Shown: positions 1 through 11,629 of the stretch, piece by piece
Position numbering within the stretch: position 1 is the first letter of the stretch
How the letters are laid out: each line of letters opens with the position of its first letter
Source of the DNA: Galaxea fascicularis
Lineage: Eukaryota; Cnidaria; Anthozoa; Scleractinia; Euphylliidae
Direction: 5' to 3'
Length of the DNA: 64,000 nt
Assembly (NCBI GenBank): GCA_948470475.1
Contig: OX419345.1
Location: 13,582,182 to 13,646,181 of the forward strand
The notes under the pieces: generated by a model
Databases searched by the model: none
The model's input: the letters and a program-made list of their open reading frames with translations, nothing else
Told to the model about the DNA's origin: nothing
Made by a program: the position numbers and the translations under genes

Positions 1-59
1 TATTCATTGAATGACGTTTTCGTAAATGTTGTTGTTAGGTCACCATCACCCAGTTCTAC
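1..59 (-). CDS. Possible C-terminal tail exon of the Rab34/36-like gene (partial)
   Basis: After an AG acceptor (minus strand) an open stretch reads VELGDGDL and runs off the left edge. Rab36-type proteins carry a similar GDGDL/GNGDL element in their C-terminal tail. The exon that should precede it (effector and C-terminal helix) was not found between here and 1120, so the link is weak. Confidence 0.25.
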
Positions 60-409
60 CTATGAATGTATGAACCTGCTTTAAACAAGCAAGTGAATTT
101 TTTCCAGTGTGGATATTTTCTTCCTGTCAGAACCAGTAAGAAGGTGGTCAGAACTAGAGAGGAGGGCTGGAGACTTTGAAGTTACTTAAAAGTAATAGCC
201 CGTTCAAGAGATGAGCAAAACCCATTAAGGTGGCCGGATTCAAGAGTTGGCCTTTAGCTGGGAAGTGTTCATCCTCAATTAAAATGCACGTGACCCAAAA
301 AATCTTTTTCCGCTAATATAAAACTGTGCACCTTTTCCAAGAACATTTAGCCTTTATTTTCCAGTTTTGTACTTTTTTGTGAGCTTCAAAACTTGCGATA
401 ATTGTAACT

Positions 410-553
410 CGACCGAGGTAGTGAGGGACATGGATCTATTTGATTTGACGTCACAACCTGCTTTCCATTCAAGTTTGCAAACACTGTCCACAATGCAAAT
501 CAGTCTGTGACGTCAAATCAGGAAGAGACTCGCGCCTCTCACTAGATTGGTCG
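410..553. repeat. Fold-back repeat with two TGACGTCA cores
   Basis: The two halves are imperfect inverted copies. The best-matching arms are TGATTTGACGTCACA at about 441-455 and its complement at 506-520. Each arm holds the palindrome TGACGTCA, identical to a cAMP-response element. Probably a small MITE. Confidence 0.6.
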
Positions 554-1119
554 TAAGACAGGTGATGTCTAGATTTCGTTACTTTTTCGTGCTATAAAAA
601 GTCGAGATTCAAGTAAAGTCATGTAAAAGGCACAATGCATTTCGAACAGGTGCAAATATTTATTTCAGCGAAAAATATTCTGGGGGTAAGGTCTACTTTA
701 AATAAAAATTGATAGGTGTACCTGTTATTGGTTGATTACACTCTGGGCACTAAGTTCGAATTTTGATTCACCACAAACACGCGATGAGCACATTTCGATT
801 GATGTTACACTACCCAACTGCTTTCAACGTACGAAACTACCTCTCACTCAAACAACACAGCGGTACAAAATAGAAAGTCGGTCCCGATCTTCGAACTTTC
901 CTTAGCGGTAAAAGCCGTGGAGCGTATGGCTTTCAACACGCCCTCAATTAAAGTAAGATTTGAACTCGTATTTGGCGTGTCTGCGAGCGCTGATTTCAAA
1001 CCATGTTGAGGATCCAAAAATGCATCGTTTAGGTTTGGCAACGGACAAATAATATAACGAAGATGAAGAGTAAGGAACATTTTCCTATTTGTCGTCTTAA
1101 CAAGAACACCGGCCATTAC

Positions 1120-1210
1120 CTGATTTAGCAGAAACACTCCAGTATTCAGCATTTATTTCTTCTGCCACTTTTACAGCGTTCATCTCCATCTGTGAAAATT
1201 CACTGCTTTT
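1120..1210 (-). CDS. Rab34/36-like exon 6
   Basis: 91 bases, in phase 0, out phase 1 before GTAATGG. Encodes [15 protein letters not shown] and [11 protein letters not shown], the region carrying the SAK guanine-specificity loop. An inner AG would give a shorter exon, but the longer form restores the spacing seen in Rab34. Confidence 0.82.
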
Positions 1211-4200
1211 CTGTGATGGAGAAAAGGAATACCCTAGTTGAAACTTTTATCCAATTCATTGCAACCCTGCAACAGTTTGGAATTAGTGATAAGCCTAAGA
1301 GAGATACAATTGTAAGACATCCAAGAGAAAAAGCAAAACGTTCGAGTTTGTAGAAGACACGTTGCGGATGCTTCAACAAAAACAAAGCTTCAAACCACGC
1401 GAGATTTAATGCGAGAGTTCACACAATACTTAAACTATATTCCAGAGTCCTCCATTATACATCGGTAAGTTTTCGAATGTTACACAGTTTATGCATTCAC
1501 AAATGCGCTAACTAAAAAACAAAGAAACAAGAAAAAACCGAAGAATAGCCCATCAGGCCCTAGTTGTTCAAAGGATGGATAGCGCTATCCACCGGATGAA
1601 AATCTATCCAGTGGATAGTGCAATTAGCTTTCCCAATACTTATCCGCTGGATAGTGACTTATCCGGTGGATAGCGCTATCCAACGTTTGAACAACCGGGG
1701 CCAGATGTAGCTTCAAAAGATCTTTTTGTCGTGTGAACATTTACGGACGACATGATATCGTGGGTGTGTTTCAACGGCGGTGGATACAAGGCTTTTAGAG
1801 AGGTGCTAAATTGAATAAGGTCATAACTTGATAAATTAGGGAAGAGAGCTAAAAATTCCAGTCAGTGCAGTAAAAAAACTGATTTTCTCTTACTCACACA
1901 AAGGTCTTTTTTGGAGCCTACTAGGAAAATCTCTGGATATGTCGTTGTATTTTGCTCTAAAGCCTCCTCCAGCCACTGCCTAAAACAAAAGCAAAAAGAC
2001 CGTCATTTGATGAGCGGTTTCAAATATGCAAAATGCACTGACGTCTGATCAAAGTGTGCCCGTTATTAAACAAAGCAGTAGAAAAAACAAAGGTACAGTA
2101 GGATTGTAATCCTCGGAGAACTACAATGAATTATCTTAAACATGAAGGAAAGCAGAAATTTGGTTGGGAAAGCACGGAATTGCAGATATTCAGTATTAAA
2201 AGACCGTAAACGTCAAAGGCGAGTACGTTTTTGTTGAAATTAAGGAGCCACAGTTGAAGTTGATGGCACACAACTAAGGAAAATTGTGGAGAAAAACTGT
2301 GAGGGAACAGATCAACCTTACGTTTACAGATTTCTCCAACTTCTCCAAATAAACACGCACTAGTGTCAGATCTAGAGACAGGCTATTTACATCTTTATAA
2401 TTTGGCCCAAGGCTTGAATTATACAATCGGCTTATCACTTTGCAGAAGACAAACAAATAATTTGAACCAAAGAAGACTTAGGCTGACTGTCTTTCTCTCG
2501 GTGGGGGGAGGATAGGGGATTTTGTTTGATGGAATCAATGAGTAAAAGCAACTATGGAAACAAGTCATGTTTTGCTTGAGTTGGTTCAGGTTTGGGCAAA
2601 AGGCATATTAGAAAGCTGTCTTGAAAACTTGAGAACAACCTTGTACACCACATGAGACCTGTTATAACCAGCTATTTTCGTTTAACCTTTAAAAACGGCT
2701 TGACCGCAAGTGTACCCCCGGGCCACTCAGAACAGATTACAGCTAGAGAGCGCCTAATATGGAACAGATATTGTTCGATTGTCCTACGTATTGTTGAAAA
2801 TAGAGTGACGTCACAGCGAAGCATCGAGTTGCAAGTCACACGCACGGCGCGTGGTTGGTGAACCGACTAAACCCCGCGGATACACCCTGTATGTGCCCGT
2901 TTGCTGAGCCAATCTCATTGCTGTTTGCTGGCGTATTTGGTGTTCCGGCTCTGATCGCGCGTTATCGTTTAAGATTAACCAATACTGACAATAGTGGTGG
3001 GGTATTCAGCAGTTACTCCCCAACACTCGCTCGAATTTATGAGATACAGGATTTTCCATTATATCCTTATTTAGTGGAAACAACTGTTTTGCAGCCGGAA
3101 TGATAAGAAAAGACTTAAGGGTTTAAACAGATGATCGATCGATGCGGTGATAACCCCGTTCACGCCAAAGAAAATCAAGGAAATACGTCATAGATCTTCT
3201 AAGGGTAATGTGCCAACTGCTTAATACTCACTTTGTGTGTTGAAGGGACTTAATATTTGTCAGCTCAAACACTAGAATGATCACTGCAAGGAAAATAAAA
3301 CACAACCATCTGAAGCAAACAAACATGTTTGGTGTGCTTTCAATAAAAAAAAAAAAAACCGCCTTAATATAACCATCAACGCATGAAACTACTTATTCGT
3401 TAAGGCGCGCAAGACCTTTTAACGAACCACGCTTCAAAACCGACCCTTTTAAAGTGCTACTATGATCAAATTTTTACCGACTGAATTCTTAGGTTTATCA
3501 CAGGGAATTCCAGGAAAGATTAATAACGCTGTTTACCGTTTACGAATATCTGCATTGGTTCCGGAGATATTTGAGTTTGAAAAATGTATAAAATATGCAA
3601 ATGCGAGGACTGATGACGTCATACACTCAACCCAATATTATCAAGTGTATAAACAGAGCTATCTCGGTCAATTTGAAGCAGAGACCATTGAAACTTGGTA
3701 GGCTAATTTGCATATTTTAAAAACTTGAATATCTCTTGAACAAAAAGAGATATTTCAAAATAGCAAACAGTATTCTTCTTCTCGTACAAACTTCTTGTTT
3801 GTATTCTTTAATGACTCAGACAGGAAAGATGCAAATGTCGTCATAGTAGCACTTTTAGAATAGTTTTGTTATCTCTTCATGTCTTTTAAAAGCGAACATA
3901 GTTTTAGAGTTTCCTGTTTTCGCTGAGTAGATCCTTTTAATAATGAGATCTGTGTAAATTTATTTATGTAAGACAATATGCAATTCAGTTTTCGGACTCT
4001 GCTACGTATTTATGAATAACATGAACTTCTCTCTCACTTTTCTCTCTCTCTCTAAAATGAATCCAGGCCATTGGGCAAATGACAAACAAATAATATTTTC
4101 AGTCACTTTGCTTTTTGCCCCCAGAAAGACAACTAAACTGATAGAAAATATTCCCAAACCACACCACACCCAATCCCATAAAATATTATGTGCTTCATCC

Positions 4201-4432
4201 ACCTAACCCCGAATATAATATAATATAATATAATATTATATAATATAATATAATATAATATAATATAATATAATATAATATAATATAATAATAATGAACA
4301 CAGAAAACTTTATTTACAATTATTCTTCAAAAACAAATACAGAAAGGGTTCAGATAAAATTCAATAAACGCTTTCAAATTCTGCACTTACATAATTATCT
4401 TTCATGGGAACATATGAACCCAAAATTGACCT

Positions 4433-4467
<35 letters not shown>

Positions 4468-4812
4468 AGAGCATTGCACCGGAATCGCGAGGTCATGGGT
4501 TCAAGCCCAGTTGAAGTCCTGAATTTTTTTTCAGGCTTCTTTACGCAATAGCAAAAATTGCGATCACAATTGCGACAATCATTCTTCATTTGATTTCATA
4601 TCTGCAGTTCACATATATGATTTCTTTCATATGCATCATTCACTCTGCACTTCATGTTAAAAAGTGTGCATGCAAAATGTTGTTAATATATGCAAAATTA
4701 GAAGTCATATTCAATCATTATGATTGATGGAATGTGCCCTTTGTTTCTTGGAGTTCGATTATTTAGATTTTATTCTCGAGACACAAAACTAGAAAAGCGA
4801 AAGGCAAATGGC

Positions 4813-4844
<32 letters not shown>

Positions 4845-7800
4845 TCTTTATTTAGTCAGTGTAGCACATAATACCCATGGGCTTATAAACTTGTGGCCCT
4901 GAAATCTAATTACAAATCAATCAAAAACTGTTTTTTGATGAGATTGGAAAACCGGAGTACCCAGAGAGAAAAACCTCTCAGAGCAGAGTAGAGAACCAAC
5001 AAACTGCAATTTCAGTTGTTAATACTACTACAATTAACTACTAAATTTAAGGTGGCTCTAAAAAGGACAGGTTGTACATAATTAAAAACTATTCACATGG
5101 TGACGTAAATTTCAAGTAAAAATGCAAAAATGAGTACAGATGTCATTACGAGAGTTTAAGAGTTCAGCAATAAATTGGAATGGACAGGCTGAAACGAGCG
5201 AAACCCCAATTGAATTTAAATTCATCTTCCAAATGAAATACATGTACAGGTACTCATACAGTTCCAATGCTAATGCCAGACCTAAAATAAGAGATGGTAC
5301 TTGAAAAGCATGTAAATGCCAGCTGCTGGACCTTTATATGTACAGTGTGAGAGTACTCTCTGTAGCATATTGGATCTTTCAGTGGCAAATATGTCTTTAA
5401 AACCACAAGGTATGTGGTATCCAATTACAAGTATAACTAAGAAGCACAGAAATACAGTGAATGCATACCATGAGCTCCTCTGTAGTATGCTGCCGCCATG
5501 CATTTGAATCTCTCTTGACCAGCTGTATCCCAACTGTTAAGTAACAAAACAGTTAACACGCTCAGTGGGAATACGCAGACTATCCTCTCGAGAAAATACC
5601 ATTCCCTCAAAACAGGGCTTAAAGCAAACAGATCGATTGAAGAACTAGGTGCTTTAATACTGTCAGTGATTTGTCAGTTAACCAAATGATAAGAGATGCC
5701 TGGAAAGCAATTTTTGTTGTTTTAATTACAATACAAGCTGTATGGTGGAAATATAGCAGCTTCCACCTCTTTCGTAGCCTGCAGGCAGGCTCACTACTAA
5801 ATAATTCTTGCACGACACATTGCCTTCGAAGCCAGCGGCCGTGAGCTGGAGAAAGCGGCAAGAAGTGAGCTCACTCTTTCCTGCCCCATTCCTCTCACTG
5901 GCTCATGGTCGCTAGTGTGTCATGCAGGAATTATTTAGCAGTCTACCAGTCTTTTACAGATCTTACAGTCATGTACTATACACTGTAGATGGCATAATTT
6001 ACAGTGGCTGTTGACCATAACGTTGTACCGATATTAAATGCTTTTATAATAAGACTGTATGGCCCCATTCACACAATCCTACCAAAAACCATGAAGAAAA
6101 CTGAGATGAGTAGGGCCTGACAAGTTGACGTGAGCTGATCCAGAAAAAGTTGTCTGGCTCTGCACTTGCGTGGGACCATCTGATGTATATAATTGCATGC
6201 TACACATATCAGCACTTTAGTCATACATTCAATAAAATGCTTATTGACTGAGTTAATTTGGGCCGGATGGGAAAATATTTGGTTCTTGGTCAGGATGTAC
6301 AGACTACAAGCCACATATTTTCCCATCCGGTCCTCCCACTCAGTCAATAAGTACATATGCTTACATCTGCATGTTGAACTCTTGATCAAGAATCATGAAC
6401 CGCTCAACCTCAAAGTCTACACCTATGGTGGCTTTGTAGTCTCTGTCAAATAAGTCACGACAGTACCTGCAGAATAATAAACACATCATGAAAATCAGTG
6501 CACAATGCTGCAAATAAACAGTTGGGCTATGATTTGATTACAAGTGCAGGTTTTTACTTACTCATCATAGTCAAACCTCCAGTAAACAGACCCCCTGAGA
6601 TTGAGCAATGGACCACTAGATATCATGAAAATAACAATTTTCCATATTTTTCATACAAACAAAAAAACAACCTCCATAGATCGATTTATCATACCAAATT
6701 TAGTAAATATGCAAGGTTTCATAAGAATCTGTTGTAAACTTGTGGAAGTCTGAGACACCAAACTTGGTTGTTTTTTGTTTGCATGAAAAATATGAAAAAT
6801 ATTGTTATTTTGCATGACATCTTCAAAGTGGTCCATTTAGGCATTCAATTACAGGAGGGTATAAACGTACAGTGTAGAGGTTCAGTGGAGAGATCATCAG
6901 GCACATGGTTTGTTAGTGTCCACTTACACAGTATATGAGGTGTATGCAAACAGAGGTTCAACAGTAACATTGTTGACAAGTGTTTCCAAGTGCATACCCC
7001 TTCAACTGTGAACGTCCATGCGAGAACACATCATTCAGTTCTTATCAAGAAAACCATTTTAAGGAGAATTTCAGCTCACTTAAAATCCCTTTATGTTATT
7101 AGAAAGAATTCTAAGTATTAACTTATTACACTCTAGTTAGAGGTTTGACTGCAATTTCCTCCTAAGTTTCTGACAGACGACCAATAACATTCCAACTTTG
7201 TTGACCAACCAGACCAATGACCAGAGTATTAATTTTATACCATCTGCTGTAGTTACACAAATCACTCGACTCTGATGATGGCTTCTGCTTAGATTGTCAA
7301 AACATCAGTCAATGTCACCTCAAACTGTCCTTCTCAGTACTTTGGACTTCACTTACTGGTGGTTATGATATGACCCCTGGGTTCAAACCATTTACAATTT
7401 TAAGACATTAGACTGTACTATACACTGTACATGTTCCCTGCAGTTAAATCAGCAAGTGTACTGTATGCTTCAGAACAATTATACATATAAATTAATTGTT
7501 GGTACCTACAAGTCTGGGACCAACTGTCAGGGATGGATCCATGGGTATATGTACAAAATCTTGGTTACACTGTAACTCCAATTTAAAATGTAAAATCTTG
7601 GAAATAGAACCAGGGCTGACCAAACCACCTGTACACTGGATCACCTGCAGTTTGTGTGTTGTTGTAACAATTTGATACAGTGGGACAGATGTGTTAATCT
7701 GCCTGACTGATTCAGGAAAGCTCTACATACACTGTACATAGACATACCTGTCAACTCTCCCGGTTTTACCGGGAGTCTCCAAGTTTTTCATCAAATCTCC

Positions 7801-8388
7801 CGGTCTCCAGGTTAGAGCACCAAATCTCCCGGGAAAATCCGCGGCTTCTTTCGAATTCTTTTTTTTTCATTAATTTCGTTGTTTTCAAGATGTCACATCG
7901 GGAACATTCGGAAAGCCTTCGGGTGATTCTCGGAGAGTATTCGGACATTGTCGTAAAACGCATTCTTACAACGCGAGGATTTCGAGACGTCTCCAGATTT
8001 TGGAACTCCGGGGGTTGACAGGTATGCATAGAGGGCATAACTGAGTGAACTTGTCAATAATATTGATATCTCATCCAACCTATAATTAACTAGGACATGC
8101 CTTTATTGTCGGGCTCAATGGTGCCGCATATATTAGACAGTGCAGATACAAAATCTTTGTTACTTGCATCAGCACCTACCTGTTGACCAGACTTGTTTTT
8201 CCCACACCACTGTCACCAAGAACTATTGCCTTGGCCACCTTTAATCTTGCAAATGGAAGTAAGAATTGAAAATCATTCAAATGTAAAACAGACATGCTAC
8301 AATTATTGAGCCATGGTAGTGCAGTATTGAACTCAGCAGAAATGAGATCTAAAGGTACAGGCCTAGCTATGATAGCCTCTCCCTCCAT
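1120..8388 (-). CDS. Rab34/Rab36-like small GTPase (C-terminus incomplete)
   Basis: Small GTPase of the Rab34/Rab36 group, a membrane-traffic switch; family members act at Golgi, lysosome positioning and cilium formation (family knowledge). Exons 5' to 3': 8180-8388, 6365-6466, 5469-5533, 3232-3283, 1898-1979, 1120-1210. All junctions have GT/AG sites and the phases agree, giving 601 coding bases, 200 residues plus one base. Visible: P-loop GDSGVGKT, switch I around [26 protein letters not shown] for guanine binding, and [11 protein letters not shown]. The [14 protein letters not shown] and [11 protein letters not shown] segments are typical of Rab34/36. About 50 residues precede the P-loop core, as in Rab34. 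Roughly 55 C-terminal residues with the prenylated cysteines are missing and probably lie beyond the left edge. The choice between Rab34 and Rab36 is open. Confidence 0.88.
1556..1702. repeat. Fold-back MITE
   Basis: Both ends read GGCCC(T/C)(A/G)GTTGTTCAAA inward, followed by GGATAGCGCTATCCACCGGAT in each arm; the centre carries further copies of the ATCC-GGATAG palindrome. About 147 bp, in the region between Rab exons 5 and 6. Confidence 0.75.
1898..1979 (-). CDS. Rab34/36-like exon 5
   Basis: 82 bases, enters with one base completing a Lys codon, leaves in phase 0 before GTGAGT. Encodes [10 protein letters not shown] and [10 protein letters not shown]; the NKxD-type motif appears as SKKD, as in Rab34. 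Confidence 0.88.
3232..3283 (-). CDS. Rab34/36-like exon 4
   Basis: 52-base exon between TTGCAG and GTGAGT, coding for [18 protein letters not shown] across its joints. It fits the phases on both sides and the expected beta-strand after the YYRGA segment. It is too short to be found by ORF length. Confidence 0.85.
3451..3855. mobile_element. TIR element of about 405 bp
   Basis: Perfect 15-bp terminal inverted repeats AAAGTGCTACTATGA (3451-3465 and 3841-3855). No transposase is recognisable inside. Flanking duplication is unclear because of T-rich borders. It lies between Rab exons 3 and 4. Confidence 0.65.
4212..4293. repeat. (TAATA)n microsatellite
   Basis: About 80 bp of pentanucleotide TAATA units with one phase change in the middle. 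Confidence 0.9.
4448..4660 (+). mobile_element. tRNA-derived SINE
   Basis: The head 4448-4519 folds as a tRNA: seven-pair acceptor stem, A box TAGCTCAGTTGGTAGAGC, B box GGGTTCAAGCCC. The anticodon stem has a mismatch, the usual T33 is absent and there is no intron or clean terminator, so it is a SINE head. The body continues through a GCCTGAA-type hairpin at about 4519-4540 and AT-rich sequence. I recall this family from coral genomes. The end is approximate. Confidence 0.7.
4815..5050 (-). mobile_element. 5'-truncated SINE copy
   Basis: Starts with (AAT)n and contains AAAACCGGAGTACCC and CCTCTCAGAGCAGAGTAGAG, shared with the full elements at 13873-14160 and 47464-47755. The tRNA-like head is missing, which suggests 5' truncation. 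Confidence 0.6.
5469..5533 (-). CDS. Rab34/36-like exon 3
   Basis: 65 bases coding [21 protein letters not shown]: the G3 motif with catalytic Gln and the switch II helix. Acceptor TTAACAG, donor GTATGC; phases fit both neighbours. Confidence 0.9.
6241..6350. repeat. Short fold-back MITE beside Rab exon 2
   Basis: TTATTGACTGAG and its complement close a 110-bp palindrome; inner arms share GGATGGGAAAATAT. It ends about 15 bases from the donor site of Rab exon 2. Confidence 0.7.
6365..6466 (-). CDS. Rab34/36-like exon 2
   Basis: 102 bases coding [19 protein letters not shown] and a following beta-strand. The invariant switch I Thr is present. Acceptor TCTGCAG, donor GTAAGC. Confidence 0.92.
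7140..7400 (+). mobile_element. Possible 3' fragment of a retroelement
   Basis: The stretch with ACTCTGATGATGGCTTCTGC and GTCAATGTCACCTCAAAC resembles, from memory, the 3' part of a dispersed coral retroelement. No open frame or boundary is visible. Low confidence. Confidence 0.25.
7743..8026. mobile_element. MITE with 6-bp target duplication
   Basis: Terminal inverted repeats CATACCTGTCAAC and GTTGACAGGTATG flanked on both sides by CATAGA (7737-7742 and 8027-8032). The interior has several CTCCCGG repeats. 284 bp, between Rab exons 1 and 2. Confidence 0.8.
8180..8388 (-). CDS. Rab34/36-like exon 1 (coding)
   Basis: ATG at 8388 followed by about 50 residues of N-terminal extension, then [18 protein letters not shown] and donor GTAGGT. 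An AG acceptor lies at 8398-8399, nine bases above the ATG, so a 5' non-coding exon is likely. The extension length matches that of Rab34. Confidence 0.8.
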
Positions 8389-9189
8389 GTTCTGTCCCTA
8401 CAATTATTGTAGAATATTTGTTCCGCAATAATATTTTTCTCTTTGCAACAACTGTTGGGGGTTAAACTACCTGTAGTGTAGTTACTCAGCCAATAGTCAT
8501 TCAGTTGAGATGTAACACTAGGGGAGAATCTGAACAATCTCATGTGTACCTCAGGTTTAAGGGCCAACCCCCTCCCCCCTCCTACCAAAACAAAAAGAAG
8601 AGAGAAAACAAACACTGCATATTGTGATTGCCATCTCCAATGATGCATTTGAGAAATTAGCCTGATGGATATAGTTGATCAGTCAATGACACTATTTAAC
8701 AACAACACAATTTTAAAACAAAACCAAATTGCATTGGATCAAGAGTGTCTACTGGTGAGCTGCCTACAATGCAGGTCATAAGACCTAAGGACACTTGTCA
8801 AACTTGGGTACAAACTAGAACATTTCACTCTGCACACCACAAACAAATGTTACTATTTTACTGCGTTTTTTAGAACCCCCTTCGCCCCAGACAATGTTGA
8901 AATATTTGAGCCATTGATGGACAAATCTGTGTTTTTGTGACAACTAAACATTGTAATGGGGGGTGGGGGGTGGAGTGGAGGGAGGAAGGGGGGGGGGGGT
9001 TAAGCAGGAATTGTGCCAAGAGTTTTGTTCTGCATTGTAGACACATTAATTTGCGAGGTGTTCTTCTCACTCTAGGCCCCATCCAACAAGCTTCACACTT
9101 TCGTTGCTTAAAGGAAATACCCTAATTACACCACTAGATGTGCGAGTGTGGATTATTTTGACAGGGGAAAAGATAGATGACAGACTTAC

Positions 9190-9290
9190 GATATATTGCC
9201 AGTATTTCCAGTAGAGCATGCATCCCTGGTTTTAGGATGAAAATTGTGGGCTTGTCTAGGTGCTGCGTCTGCTGTGTAGAACTACCACAA
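9190..9290 (-). other. Candidate 5' exon of the Rab gene
   Basis: A good donor (ATC then GTAAGT) follows an exon-like stretch, and could join the acceptor at 8398. Joined, a short upstream in-frame ATG would add about 13 residues to the Rab N-terminus. The upstream boundary is not defined. Purely a splice-site argument. Confidence 0.3.
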
Positions 9291-10381
9291 GACAGCAAAA
9301 TAGCAAATTTCCACCATGAGAGTGGCTCCCAATTAAAATGAAATTAAAGCAAGACAGTTTGATTGAGACAGGTAACTGATTACATCCGGTACTTGTCTAC
9401 CCAAACATGCACTGTGTAATTCTAGAAAATATCCATAACCCCTCCCACAGAAGGGGTTTTTGGTTGGCACCCCCACCTCTCTGGAAATTCTAATTTAGCT
9501 CCACCGGAACTAATAGACCAGTATTGATCGAAAACAATCAGCTTGACAGCAAATGGTAGTCAATAATAATCAATGGTGATTGATGGTGATCTATGGCTTT
9601 CAATGGCAATCACTAGTAATTTGAGGGTTGGAGCGTGTGACAACTAGCTATTAGTGTCATCGATCGTTATCGATTAACCGATTGTTATCGATTAATCATG
9701 CCGGTCATACATGTTGTACATGCAGTGGCCATTGCTTGGGTACAATATTGTTCATCGTCAACATCCATTATCGGCGCCTTTGTTAGCAATAAATACGATA
9801 AACTGTTTACCATATACTTATTGTAGATTAACTTACAAGCGATAAATGCTCAAAAGCTTCAGCTCACCTTTGGTAGTTCGTTTATCAAGCGATCTTTCTC
9901 TGCAGACCTTGAACCCATGTAGCACGACTTTATACTGTATGTCACGAAGTGGTTGACTCAGATGTTAATGTTATCCCGGAAAAGCCAGCAGGTTGCAGCC
10001 CTCTACTTTTAAATGACATAAACCTTTGAACCTTCGACAATTAGCGAAAAAGCAAGCAGTGGATGCACAGATTTTCGATTACACAAGGTATCCCTTCATT
10101 CAAGAAAATAATATTGGCTGCAAAAGTTGGCTGCAAGCTGGAGATCTGGGGACGAGAGCCACAGGCCATCCACGGATGATGTCAAGGGAAAGAATGCAAT
10201 ACACTGACAACCCGGACTTGGTTCACTTCATATTCACTACTGACGAGACGGTAATATTAGACCAGAGTGAGAAAGAAAACGGCGACCGGGGCACAGTCTT
10301 CATCTAGAAGATGTTTTTTATCGTGGCTAATTTCAGATAATCGAGAAATTATAAATAGTCAGTGAAAGAGCGGGAAAGTTA

Positions 10382-10497
10382 TTAGCCTGTGCCAACTCTT
10401 GGTCCTGAGTGCGGACGAGCGAGAAAAAAAGGCGGTGGTCTCAGTCGTTTTACGCTCATCTCCGCAAAACGAGAGCCTGGCACAGGCAGGCTAGAAA
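10382..10497. repeat. Degenerate fold-back repeat
   Basis: TTAGCCTGTGCCAACTCT on the left and an inverted GAGCCTGGCACAGGCAGGCTA on the right, with looser GGACGAGCGAG similarity inside. Confidence 0.4.
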
Positions 10498-10640
10498 ATT
10501 GTTATTAGAAAAAGCCGTCAATATGTTTACTTGCTGGTTTGCAAAAGACGTGGTTCTGTCAGACCCTGTCAGTGAGATATTGATCGGTTTAAGGTAACCG
10601 GTCTCTAAAATGGTCTCTTTTGTATAATACGAGGAATGAA

Positions 10641-11111
10641 AGTGTAAGGCTTGTGCGATGTGGCTTGGAGTGACAAGATTACCTCACAAATTAATGTGTC
10701 TACGTAAGTTGAAAGCCACTCATTGGGCACTAAGGTCACGTGGTACCCCTTAAATCTATGACTAATCTACCAAAAAAAAGTTTGAGCCTGAGCATTAGCA
10801 GGCATGGACAACTGTTTTAGCCTTGCTAGGCCTCGTCAGCATGGCATAAATGCATGCAGTCAGTTATTCTCGGCAGCCAGTGCTCTCCTATTTTATTTTT
10901 ATATCTAACAAATGTATTTAACTAGGCAAAGTACTAGTGAGAGAAATAAACTTGTTGCTGCTGTAGTCTCAAACTTCATTTGGTAGATTTAAGAGGTAAT
11001 GCCCGCTACCACGTGGCCATAGTGTCCAATGAGTGGCATTTAGCTTACCTAGAGACATTAATTTGTGAGGTAATCTTGTCACTCCAAGCCACGTTCCAGA
11101 GGCCTTACACT
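10641..11111. mobile_element. Element with long inverted arms
   Basis: Arms of about 130 bp (10641-10770 and 10977-11111) are inverted copies: both carry GTGGCTTGGAGTGACAAG, then TTACCTCACAAATTAATGT. AGTGTAAGGC marks each outer end; similarity may run about a dozen bases further out. A diverged fragment lies near 9040-9110. Confidence 0.7.
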
Positions 11112-11364
11112 TACCTCTTCGAGGACAGATCTGCCAATCAGACTGTGTGGTTTTGTGATCAAAGCGAAGTTTGCTTGAGCGCTTAGACTGGAAATCCACC
11201 TCGCGAGAAATTACAGGTTTGGCTGCGAATTCTTCCCGTGCTTTTATATCCTTCGATCACCCGATTCGTCGTGCATTTCCAAACAATTTTTATCAGTCTG
11301 ATCAGTGACGTTTGCTAAAACCGTGCTAATTCGAGTCAATAAATAATTGTGCTATACGTATGGG

Positions 11365-11423
11365 TTATTGACCAAGCGAGAGGTCAAGATGGCTGGATAT
11401 TGGCCAAGTTCTTTTTTTGCGTG

Positions 11424-11456
<33 letters not shown>

Positions 11457-11467
11457 CTCGCAAAAAA

Positions 11468-11502
<35 letters not shown>

Positions 11503-11517
11503 AAGCTTGGTCAATAA
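11365..11517. repeat. Long-palindrome MITE
   Basis: TTATTGACCAAGC and its complement close a 153-bp fold-back; arms share GGTCAAGATGGCTGGATATT and TTCTTTTTTTGCG. Confidence 0.8.
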
Positions 11518-11581
11518 AGGATTTATTATATGGGATAAGCCGGCTTCAGAGAAATTTTTCTTGCGGGACAAAGCGCGTAAT

Positions 11582-11595
11582 CCCGAGCGGGCAAG

Positions 11596-11619
<24 letters not shown>
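11582..11619. repeat. Perfect 16-bp stem hairpin
   Basis: CCCGAGCGGGCAAGAT pairs exactly with ATCTTGCCCGCTCGGG across a six-base loop. A further GAGCGGGCAAGATG arm lies inverted at about 11648-11662, so this is probably the core of another fold-back element next to 11365-11517. Confidence 0.75.

Positions 11620-11629
<10 letters not shown>

Larger units (their letters stand above)
8389..10628. other. Region upstream of the Rab gene, no coding exon seen
   Basis: Holds a candidate 5' exon near 9190, a G-rich run at 8957-9000, a piece at about 9040-9110 resembling the inverted repeat at 10641-11111, and a degenerate ATCGAT cluster at 9655-9705. No supported coding exon. Confidence 0.5.

Noticed and set aside
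844..1152. Separate 102-codon minus-strand gene
   Set aside because: It overlaps the donor of the last visible Rab exon and shows no domain; most of it is the following intron.
2274..2456. Rab exon 4 at the DLTLVR frame
   Set aside because: The words resemble a Rab segment, but the phases do not fit; 3232-3283 fits both neighbours exactly.
4448..4519. Functional tRNA gene
   Set aside because: Cloverleaf and A/B boxes are visible, but the anticodon stem and T stem have mismatches, the base before the anticodon is not T, and the sequence continues into a SINE body.
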